The notes below the pieces were generated by a model, which was not told where the DNA came from, did not search any database, and was given only the letters and a program-made list of their open reading frames with translations. Shown piece by piece: positions 1 through 5,080 of a stretch of DNA of 5,169 bases. This DNA is from DASWHR01 sp036398095 (lineage in GTDB: Bacteria; Actinomycetota; AC-67), in assembly GCA_036398095.1 (NCBI GenBank), contig DASWHR010000012.1:1-5169 (forward strand), in the 5' to 3' direction. A program made the position numbers and the translations under genes. How positions within the stretch are numbered: position 1 is the stretch's first letter; each line of letters begins with the position of its first letter.

Positions 1-366
1 GACGCGAACCCATCGTCGATCCCGTCCGCGCCGACGCCGTCGCAGCCGTCGGCGTCATCGCATTCCCCGGCTCCCTCGGTCGAGCCGACCCATGGCGGCA
101 CCTACTGGGCCGTGTACCTCGCGGCCGGCGATCCCGATTCGGACGCGTTCGTCACGCGCGTCGAGATGCTCGAATCCAAAGGCCTTCCGTCCCACGGAAA
201 CGAAGCGCCGTGCGACGAAGGATCCCGCGAGGCGCTCGGCCTGAAGGAAAGCGATCATGTGATCGGTGTCTACTTCGCGACCGAAGTGGACGCACGCGCA
301 TGGGCCGCGACCCTGGACTTCGAACCGGACGGCATCGTCCAAGTCCGGACCCGCTGCTTGGATTAG
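1..366 (+). CDS. C-terminal part of a protein with Pro/Ser-rich linker and SPOR-like domain (5' end outside window)
   Basis: The frame is open from base 1 to a TAG at 364-366, giving 121 visible residues. Residues 1-31 are low complexity, rich in Pro, Ser and Ala, as in an extracytoplasmic linker. From residue 34 a compact domain starts with TYWAVYLAAG, then a helix-like stretch (DSDAFVTRVEMLESKG), a second strand-like segment (HVIGVYF), a second helix (EVDARAWAATL) and a last strand ending RTRCLD. This beta-alpha-beta-beta-alpha-beta order with a conserved aromatic start resembles SPOR (PF05036), which binds denuded septal peptidoglycan glycans. A SPOR protein would normally have a membrane anchor at the N terminus, which is not visible here. 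An internal GTG at 112 could be mistaken for a start, but it lies inside the first strand of the domain. The SPOR assignment rests on pattern only and is moderate; that the frame is coding is likely. It is convergent with the methyltransferase gene. Confidence 0.7.
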   Translation, partial: DANPSSIPSAPTPSQPSASSHSPAPSVEPTHGGTYWAVYLAAGDPDSDAFVTRVEMLESKGLPSHGNEAPCDEGSREALGLKESDHVIGVYFATEVDARAWAATLDFEPDGIVQVRTRCLD

Positions 367-1646
367 CGTGCGGCGGCTGCCGGGCGTTCCAGCAGCGACA
401 GCATCTCGACGTGGTGCGTGTACGGGTAGAAGTCGTAGGGCCGCGCGAACGTCAGTGAATAGCCGGCCGCGATCATCGTGCCGACATCGCGCGCCCACGT
501 CGGCGGATCGCACGACACGTACAGAATCTTCGGCGGCGCGGCCTTGGTCAGCGCGGCCATGGTGGCGGCGTCGATGCCGGCTCGTGGCGGGTTGACCGCG
601 ACCAAGTCGGCCGGCAGATAGCGCGCCACCGTTCGCGCGTCGCCGCGACGGAATGTCAGGCCGTGGGCTTCGAGCCGGCGTGCGTCGTTCTGGCCGCGCT
701 TGACGGCGTCGGACGAGATCTCGATCGCATCGACCCGGTCGAAGCGCTGCACCAGGTGCAAGGCCAGGACGCCGCTTCCCGCATACAAGTCGATCGCACG
801 TTTGCCGTCGCCGGCGATGGCGCCGGATTCCCGGTAGAGCAGTCCGGCGGCGAGCGGATTGATCTGCGCGAAACTGCGCGCGCTCACGCTCGCGAGGATC
901 CCGCCGAAGTCGTCCAGCAGATCGCCTTCCCCGGCGAGGATCTTCGAGGCGGCGCTGAATCGCGCCGCGCCCGGCGTGCGCAGGCCCCATGCCACGCCGG
1001 CGACCCCGGCATCAACGAGGCGCCGCGCGATGCGCTCATAGGGGCCGCGCTGCTCGCCGAGCAGACCGACGACGGCGCGATCTTCGTGCAGGCTCCCGCG
1101 GATCGCGACGTCGCGCACGCCCGGCATCGGCTGCGAGGAAAGGATCCGGAACGCGTCGGCGACCGGTTCGGCGACGAGCGGGTCTTCGTTGAGCGCGACC
1201 AGTGCGCGACTGCCGGTCGCATGCGCCCCAAGGCCGCCGTCTCGCATCACTCCGTACTGCGCCGCGGTGCGGTACCCGAGCGGCTGCGGCGAGGTTTGAA
1301 GCGGCTGCAGATCGGCCCGAACGCCGGCGACGCGTTGCAGCGCGTCGCGAACGATTCCTTCCTTCACATCGATCTGCGCGTCGTAGGCGAGCGGCAAGTC
1401 CGCGCCGGGCGGCAGCGGCCGCGGATCGCGATACGGGTTCGCTTCGAGGATCTCGACGACGTCGCCGGTCAGCGTCCCTTTCGCGCGACGAAGGTTGGCG
1501 ACGACGCGCTCGCCCGGCATCGCCCCGCGAACAAGCGCGACGCCGTCGGGAGTGCGCGCGAGGCCGTAGCCTCCGGCGACGATGCGCTCGATCGTGACCT
1601 GCGTGCGAATCGCGGCGGGCGCGGCGGGACGCGAAGAAGAGGTCAT
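363..1646 (-). CDS. TrmA/RlmD-family 23S rRNA/tRNA (uracil-C5)-methyltransferase, cluster-less variant
   Basis: This 427-residue SAM-dependent RNA methyltransferase should convert a uridine in rRNA or tRNA to 5-methyluridine in the cytoplasm. Residues about 13-70 form a TRAM RNA-binding domain (QVTIERIVAGGYGLAR). The catalytic half shows FAQIN (259-263), SAM motif I DLYAGSG (286-292), motif IV NPPRAGID (352-359), the nucleophile loop YVSCDPPTWARD with Cys379, and the C-terminal HHVEMLSLLER with the general base Glu414. Length and domain order match RlmD/RumA and RlmCD rather than TRAM-less TrmA. Two oddities: the four Fe-S cysteines of RumA are absent (Cys379 is the only cysteine), and the usual Asp of DPPR is Asn352. 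The ATG at 1646 is the first start in frame ahead of the TRAM domain; no Shine-Dalgarno is visible. Substrate (U747, U1939 or tRNA U54) cannot be decided from sequence alone. It lies downstream of the exporter operon across a 175-base gap. Confidence 0.93.
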   Translation of the reverse strand: MTSSSRPAAPAAIRTQVTIERIVAGGYGLARTPDGVALVRGAMPGERVVANLRRAKGTLTGDVVEILEANPYRDPRPLPPGADLPLAYDAQIDVKEGIVRDALQRVAGVRADLQPLQTSPQPLGYRTAAQYGVMRDGGLGAHATGSRALVALNEDPLVAEPVADAFRILSSQPMPGVRDVAIRGSLHEDRAVVGLLGEQRGPYERIARRLVDAGVAGVAWGLRTPGAARFSAASKILAGEGDLLDDFGGILASVSARSFAQINPLAAGLLYRESGAIAGDGKRAIDLYAGSGVLALHLVQRFDRVDAIEISSDAVKRGQNDARRLEAHGLTFRRGDARTVARYLPADLVAVNPPRAGIDAATMAALTKAAPPKILYVSCDPPTWARDVGTMIAAGYSLTFARPYDFYPYTHHVEMLSLLERPAAAAR

Positions 1647-1825
1647 GAGATGGGAGAACGGCGAAGGGAAGGCCGGCTAACAAAGCGCACTCTGCCAGTG
1701 TCGGGGTCTATGCCCCAGACTCGCCTCCCGCGGCTGACCGCGCGTGGGTACCGTCCTTCCCTTACGCAGTTTCGACCATACACCCGCGGCCCCGGGAATA
1801 CCAGGGGTGAATCTGCCAGGCTCAT
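1643..1825 (-). CDS. Doubtful 60-residue ORF bridging the HAD and methyltransferase genes
   Basis: An ATG at 1825-1823 overlaps the TGA of the HAD gene as ATGA, and the ORF's own TGA (1645-1643) overlaps the ATG of the methyltransferase gene as ATGA. The ORF therefore fills the gap exactly, which is the pattern of translational coupling in operons. The product is basic and Arg-rich (starts MSLADSPLVF, ends SLRRSPIS), with no domain I recognise. Against it: about 38 of 60 third positions are G or C (63%), well below the neighbouring genes, and it uses AGA, AGG, CGA and ATA codons. The same bases fold into hairpins. I regard a non-coding role as more likely, or use of the ORF as a coupling or leader peptide. 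Confidence 0.2.
   Translation of the reverse strand: MSLADSPLVFPGPRVYGRNCVREGRYPRAVSRGRRVWGIDPDTGRVRFVSRPSLRRSPIS
1661..1767 (-). promoter_or_regulatory. Candidate structured RNA leader upstream of the methyltransferase gene
   Basis: A closing stem pairs 1664-1672 (AAGGGAAGG on +) with 1755-1763 (CCTTCCCTT). It extends by three more pairs (1661-1663 with 1765-1767) past a single bulged A at 1764, giving 12 base pairs. Inside it are three local hairpins: CACT/AGTG (1688-1691 with 1697-1700), GGGG/CCCC with loop TCTATG (1703-1706 with 1713-1716), and CGCGG-CTGA-CCGCG (1729-1742). On the minus strand the stem ends 14 bases before the ATG at 1646, so it would sit in the leader of that gene. It matches no riboswitch class, 6S, SRP or RNase P signature that I know. 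There is no U-tract, so a plain intrinsic terminator does not fit. Chance inverted repeats are easy at this GC content. Confidence 0.3.
1790..1807 (-). other. Short GC-rich hairpin just downstream of the HAD stop codon
   Basis: CCCC (1790-1793) pairs with GGGG (1804-1807), and an inner GG/CC (1795-1796 with 1801-1802) closes an AATA loop across a G-A mismatch. An alternative outer pairing joins CACCC (1781-1785) with GGGTG (1805-1809). It begins 14 bases past the HAD stop on the minus strand, so it could slow or protect the 3' end of the operon message. The required run of U is missing, so I do not call it an intrinsic terminator. Confidence 0.25.
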
Positions 1826-2619
1826 GCGTGGCGCCGGGACGCACGCGTGCGGTACGCGTAGACGGCCGCAAGCAACCCGACGGCGGCGACGCCGGCGATC
1901 ATCGCGGTGCGCGGCTCGGGTCTTGGCACGCCGGCGATGCGCTTGCGGAGCGAGATCGGATTCCGGAAGACCAAGATCTCCCAGCCGCGCTCGGTTGCGA
2001 TCTTGCGCAGCTCCTTGTCGGGGTTCACCGCGACGGGATGACCGACGGTTTCGAGCATCGGAATGTCGGTCGCGCTGTCGCTGTAGGCATACGATCGCGA
2101 CAGGTCGATGCCGTGACGCTCGGCCTCTTCCATGATCGCGGTGCGTTTGCCTTCGCCTTGGCAGTAGAAGGTCAACTCGCCGGTGTAGCGGCCGTCGACG
2201 ATCTCGGCCTTCGATCCGATCGCGTACGGCACGCCGAGGTAGTCGGCGAGCGGACGCACGATCTCGTCGCCGGAGGACGACACCAGGTAGACGCGGCGGC
2301 CGCTGTTTCGATGCATCTGGATCATGTGCAGCGCTTCGGCGTAGATGATCGGCTCGATCAGCTCGGTTAGGGTCTCGCGTGAGATCTGGCGGATTTTTTC
2401 CGCCTCCCAGCCTTTCGTCAGCTCGAGCAGTGCGACGCGCATCTTGTCCATCTTGTTTTCGTCGGCGCCGACGATCTGATAGACGAGCGCCGCGTACGCG
2501 CCTTTCAGGATGGTGGCGCGCGGGATCAGCCCCTCTTTGTAGAGCGGCCGGCCGAACAGCAAGGTGGAAGACCGCGCGATCACGGTCTTGTCCAAGTCGA
2601 AGAAGGCAGCTTCGGTCAT
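1822..2619 (-). CDS. HAD-superfamily subfamily IB phosphatase with C-terminal membrane anchor
   Basis: This is a 265-residue phosphatase of the HAD-IB type (SerB/CicA-like). Motif I is FFDLDKT with nucleophile Asp8 and Asp10; motif II is LVSSSGDE (Ser114-116); motif III is GEGKR with Lys158; motif IV is YSDSATDIPMLE with Asp181 and Asp185. All catalytic residues are present, so it should be an active Mg-dependent phosphohydrolase. Residues about 238-256 form one hydrophobic helix followed by a basic tail (RTRASRRHA), so the catalytic domain is probably anchored on the cytoplasmic face. Relatives are common in actinobacteria, some fused to PlsC-type acyltransferases, which hints at a lipid-phosphate substrate; the actual substrate is unknown and phosphoserine is not excluded. 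The ATG at 2619 is chosen because motif I begins directly after it, as usual for the family, although the frame stays open far upstream through the permease gene. It follows the permease stop by 17 bases, so it belongs to the exporter operon. Confidence 0.92.
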   Translation of the reverse strand: MTEAAFFDLDKTVIARSSTLLFGRPLYKEGLIPRATILKGAYAALVYQIVGADENKMDKMRVALLELTKGWEAEKIRQISRETLTELIEPIIYAEALHMIQMHRNSGRRVYLVSSSGDEIVRPLADYLGVPYAIGSKAEIVDGRYTGELTFYCQGEGKRTAIMEEAERHGIDLSRSYAYSDSATDIPMLETVGHPVAVNPDKELRKIATERGWEILVFRNPISLRKRIAGVPRPEPRTAMIAGVAAVGLLAAVYAYRTRASRRHA

Positions 2620-2636
2620 GACGGATTGAATGCTAC

Positions 2637-3422
2637 CTACTTCACGAGCTTCCGGCGCAGCAGGTTGAGCGGGACCACGAAAAGGATGGCCGTCGTGACG
2701 GTCAGCCACGCGGCCCCGGCCGCGGCGGCGGCGGCGTCGCCGGTCAGCACCAGCGCCCGCATCATGTTGACGGCCTGATGCAGCGGCACGAACCAAGCGA
2801 CGGTCTGCGCCCACTCCGGCAAGCGATCGAGCGGGAAGAAGATGCCGGAGAACAGGAACATCGGCGTCATCACCATCGTCCAGAAGTACGAGAAGAAGTC
2901 GATGATCGGAATCAACATCGTGTAGGTCAGGCCGAGGACCGCGAAATGCATGCCGATCAACGCGATGCCGAGCGGCGCCAGCGCCACCAACGGAGTGTGC
3001 ACCACGCCGAAGCCGGCGGCGACGATGATGAACAGCACCCCGTAGAGCGTCGCGCGGGTCGTCGCCCAGAGCAGCTCGCCGAGCGCGATGTCCTCGGGCG
3101 TGAGCGGCGTCGTGCCGATCGCGTCGTAGACCTTGCCGTAGGTCAGCTTCACGAACGCGTTGTAGGTGACTTCGAAGGTCGCGCCGAACATCGCGGCCGA
3201 CGCCGCCAGGCCCGGCGCGATGAAGTCGATGTAGTCGACGCCCTGCAGCCGCGTCAGATATGCGCCCAACCCGAGTCCCATCGCCAGCAGATAGAAGAAC
3301 GGCTCGAAGAAGTTCGGCAGGATGTTGAACTTGTAGGTGCGTTTGTAGATCGTGGCGCTTCGCTGCCACAGACGCCATGCCGCGCGCAGCCGCACGTCGG
3401 GCTTGCGGAAGATCGTGATCAT
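2637..3422 (-). CDS. ABC-2 type exporter permease, NodJ/DrrB-like
   Basis: This 261-residue permease is the membrane half of an ABC exporter with the ATPase encoded just upstream. It has a basic cytoplasmic start (residues 1-37) and six likely helices near 38-56, 65-87, 117-139, 144-169, 172-196 and 236-256. The loop between helices 2 and 3 (YGKVYDAIGTTPLTPEDI) is the probable contact with the ATPase. FLFSGIFFPLDRLPEWAQ (189-206) is the conserved ABC-2 segment, close to the FLSGxxFPxxQLP of NodJ, and the spacing GLGAYL ... FIAPGLAASAAMFGATFE also follows NodJ. NodJ exports lipo-chitooligosaccharides in rhizobia, but relatives are widespread and nothing here suggests nodulation. The ATG at 3422 overlaps the ATPase TGA as ATGA, which fixes the start and implies coupled translation. 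The substrate could be a lipid, glycolipid, polysaccharide or drug. Confidence 0.93.
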   Translation of the reverse strand: MITIFRKPDVRLRAAWRLWQRSATIYKRTYKFNILPNFFEPFFYLLAMGLGLGAYLTRLQGVDYIDFIAPGLAASAAMFGATFEVTYNAFVKLTYGKVYDAIGTTPLTPEDIALGELLWATTRATLYGVLFIIVAAGFGVVHTPLVALAPLGIALIGMHFAVLGLTYTMLIPIIDFFSYFWTMVMTPMFLFSGIFFPLDRLPEWAQTVAWFVPLHQAVNMMRALVLTGDAAAAAAGAAWLTVTTAILFVVPLNLLRRKLVK

Positions 3423-4330
3423 TCCAGCAGCCCCCGTCCGGTGAGATGAAGGAAGACGTCTTCGAGTGTCGCGCCGCGGAGCCAAACGCTGTCGGGCTCG
3501 GGCGCGGCGGTGCGGATGCGCTTGAGCAACCGGTCGCCGTCGGTGGTGTAGACCAGAACCCGGTCGGCGAGATGCTCGATGCGTTCCACCAGTCCGTTCA
3601 TGCGCACTGGCAGCTCGAAGTGCGGATCCAGCACTTCGATCACGTGCCGCGGGATCTCCTTTGCGATCAGGTCGCGCGGCCGGCCTTCGATCAGGATCCG
3701 GCCCTCGTGCATGATCACCAGCCGGTCGCAGAGCTGCGAGGCCTCGTCCATGTAGTGCGTCGTCATCACCAGCGTCACGCCTTCGCGCTTCAGTTCGCGC
3801 AGCTTCTCCCACACCAGATGCCGTGCCTGCGGATCAAGGCCGGTCGTCGGCTCGTCCAGGACGAGCACTTCCGGCTTGTTCATCAGCGCGCGGGCGATCA
3901 GCAGCCGCCGTTTCATCCCGCCCGACAGCTTGGGCACGAGCCAGTCGCGCTTGTCCTGCAGCGCGACGAAGCTCAGCAGCTCGTCCGCGCGGGGCGCGGC
4001 GACCGAGGCGGGGATGTCGAAGTAGCGGGCATAGACGATCAGGTTCTGAATGACGGGGAGCTCTTCGTCGAGGTTGTTCTCTTGGGGGACGACGCCGATG
4101 CGTGCCCGGATGTGGCGGCCGTCCTGGGGGACGCGCAGACCGAGGACGCTCAGCGTTCCGCCGGTCGGCTCGGCCGTGCCGGTGATCATCCGCATCGTCG
4201 TGGTCTTGCCCGCGCCGTTCGGGCCGAGGAATCCGAAGCATTCCCTCTGCGCGATCGTGAAGTCGATGCCGCGGACGGCTTCGAACGAGCCGTAGTGTTT
4301 GATCAGGCCGGCGGCCTCGATGGCGTTCAC
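3419..4330 (-). CDS. ABC exporter ATP-binding protein, NodI/DrrA-like
   Basis: This is a 303-residue ATPase that powers the adjacent permease at the inner face of the membrane. Walker A is GPNGAGKT (36-43), the Q-loop is VPQENNLDEE (Gln83), the signature is LSGGMKRR (135-142), Walker B is VLVLDEP (155-161), the D-loop GLDP follows, and the switch histidine is His192 in TTHYMDEA. All are intact. Residues about 225-303 form the C-terminal extension typical of DrrA/NodI, ending ATLEDVFLHLTGRGL. The run LDEPTTGLDPQARHLVWEKL is very close to NodI. The GTG at 4330 is the only plausible start: the frame upstream has no ATG, GTG or TTG before the previous gene's coding region, and the KHYG strand begins right after it. 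No Shine-Dalgarno is visible; with the previous stop only 11 bases away, re-initiation by coupled ribosomes is likely. Specificity cannot be told from the ATPase. Confidence 0.95.
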   Translation of the reverse strand: MNAIEAAGLIKHYGSFEAVRGIDFTIAQRECFGFLGPNGAGKTTTMRMITGTAEPTGGTLSVLGLRVPQDGRHIRARIGVVPQENNLDEELPVIQNLIVYARYFDIPASVAAPRADELLSFVALQDKRDWLVPKLSGGMKRRLLIARALMNKPEVLVLDEPTTGLDPQARHLVWEKLRELKREGVTLVMTTHYMDEASQLCDRLVIMHEGRILIEGRPRDLIAKEIPRHVIEVLDPHFELPVRMNGLVERIEHLADRVLVYTTDGDRLLKRIRTAAPEPDSVWLRGATLEDVFLHLTGRGLLE

Positions 4331-4341
4331 GGGGAGCGAGT

Positions 4342-4917
4342 CTACGCCCGGGACGGGGAAGCGGCCTCCGCATTCCGGCGAGCGAGCCGCACCAGCAGAA
4401 GCGCCATTGCGGCGAGTGAGATCAGCCCCGCGACGGCGACCAGCCAGAACTCGGTCTGCACGGTCAGCGGGTTCGTCCCGATCGCCGGAGCGGCCGTGCC
4501 GGCCCGGAACTCGTCGATCGTTCCGAACCGAAACAGGCGCGTGCGCGCGGTGATCTCGAGCGTGGTGATCGCGGCCGCGGTGATGCCGGCGAGGAGCCAT
4601 CCGCTGCGACGCGCGAGTTCGGCGGCCAGCAGGAAGCCGGCGACGAAGCAGACCTCGTACATCACGAACGCGAGCGCCTGGATGCCGGCGGGAAGCGCCC
4701 GCGGGTCCACCCAGTACATCCACATCCAGTCGGGGTTGAGCGCGTAGAGCGTGAGCGAGATCGACAGCACACCCAGATGCAGGTACGCGAAACCCCACCG
4801 GAACGCGCGCGTCCGGATGCGCTGCGAGGTTGCGGCGATCTCACTCCGGCCCGCGATGGCAAACAGCACGCCGGTCCCGAACGCCAAACCCCAATCCAGA
4901 AAGACGGTCTCAATCAC
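4342..4917 (-). CDS. Uncharacterised five-helix membrane protein, first gene of the exporter operon
   Basis: I do not recognise this 191-residue protein. Five hydrophobic segments are visible at about 5-22, 40-60, 78-101, 106-124 and 155-177. A short aromatic loop, NPDWMWMYWVDP (61-72), follows helix 2 and is likely on the outer face. The C terminus is basic (RLARRNAEAASPSRA) and probably cytoplasmic. The frame is open up to an ATG at 5082, but the added stretch is Arg-rich without structure and would overlap the divergent gene. The GTG at 4917 gives a conventional start at the first helix. A purine tract (GAAGGGG) abuts that GTG, too close for a standard ribosome site, so a slightly later start is possible. 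The gene ends 11 bases before the ATPase start, which suggests an accessory subunit of the exporter or a membrane protein linked to the same substrate. Confidence 0.75.
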   Translation of the reverse strand: MIETVFLDWGLAFGTGVLFAIAGRSEIAATSQRIRTRAFRWGFAYLHLGVLSISLTLYALNPDWMWMYWVDPRALPAGIQALAFVMYEVCFVAGFLLAAELARRSGWLLAGITAAAITTLEITARTRLFRFGTIDEFRAGTAAPAIGTNPLTVQTEFWLVAVAGLISLAAMALLLVRLARRNAEAASPSRA

Positions 4918-4932
4918 CCCCTTCGCCCGACG

Positions 4933-4938
4933 ATTGTA
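4933..4938 (-). promoter_or_regulatory. Possible -10 element of the exporter operon
   Basis: On the minus strand these bases read TACAAT, one mismatch from TATAAT, and end 15 bases before the GTG at 4917. The region 16-18 bases further upstream has no good -35 hexamer and there is no TGn extension. If used, the leader would be only about 8-10 bases. This is weak evidence from a single hexamer. Confidence 0.25.
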
Positions 4939-5021
4939 CGACGGTGTGCAAGAAATGGTCCGGAATGCGGTCCTCTTTTGACACAGCGTGGCTCCAGAGC
5001 GGGCCGGCAAATCGAGATAGT

Positions 5022-5079
5022 GTTCGCGAGCGTCGCGCGGTCGCTGGAAACGGACTCGCGTTCGTCGTAGCGTCGCGCG
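5022..5079 (+). repeat. Imperfect direct repeat next to the 5081 start codon
   Basis: AGCGTCGCGCG is found exactly at 5029-5039 and 5069-5079, 40 bases apart start to start. Both copies are preceded by GTTCG (5022-5026 and 5060-5064), with 2 and 4 bases between the two blocks. The second copy stops one base before the ATG at 5081, where the ribosome site should be. It may be a pair of protein-binding sites, or simply CpG-rich redundancy. Confidence 0.35.
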
Positions 5080-5080
5080 C

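Larger units (their letters stand above)
4918..5080. other. Divergent intergenic region between the exporter operon and the 5081 gene
   Basis: These 163 bases separate two genes pointing away from each other and should contain both promoters. A TACAAT hexamer faces the operon. A perfect TTGACA at 4978-4983 faces right but has no recognisable -10 at the correct distance. An 11-base repeat occurs at 5029 and 5069. No tRNA or other RNA gene is seen. Confidence 0.5.

Noticed and set aside
1..99. CCG/TCG-rich repeated bases as a tandem repeat
   Set aside because: They are codons of a Pro/Ser/Ala linker with no regular unit length.
1647..1821. A tRNA, 6S, SRP or known riboswitch in the gap
   Set aside because: No T-loop, acceptor end, B12, TPP or c-di-GMP consensus or SRP tetraloop region was found on either strand; only unassigned hairpins remain.
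663..2135. A 490-codon plus-strand ORF opposite the methyltransferase and part of the HAD gene
   Set aside because: It is antisense to a gene with clear motifs, rich in Arg, Asp and Gly with no recognisable domain, and explained by high G+C removing stop codons.
2620..3378. A 253-residue N-terminal extension of the HAD protein, suggesting a fusion
   Set aside because: The extra part overlaps the permease gene in another frame and is Arg/His/Gly-rich; motif I starts right after the ATG at 2619, as in the family.
3446..4747. A 433-codon plus-strand ORF opposite the ABC ATPase
   Set aside because: It mirrors the conserved ATPase codons and shows the His/Gln/Asp/Arg-rich composition of a shadow frame, with no domain of its own.
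4331..4798. A longer N terminus for the ABC ATPase
   Set aside because: The extension overlaps the membrane protein gene out of frame; the ATPase fold begins right after the GTG at 4330.
4978..4983. Perfect TTGACA as a -35 box for the 5081 gene
   Set aside because: The bases 16-18 further on (around 5000-5007) are G/C only, with no -10-like hexamer, so one hexamer is not enough to call a promoter.
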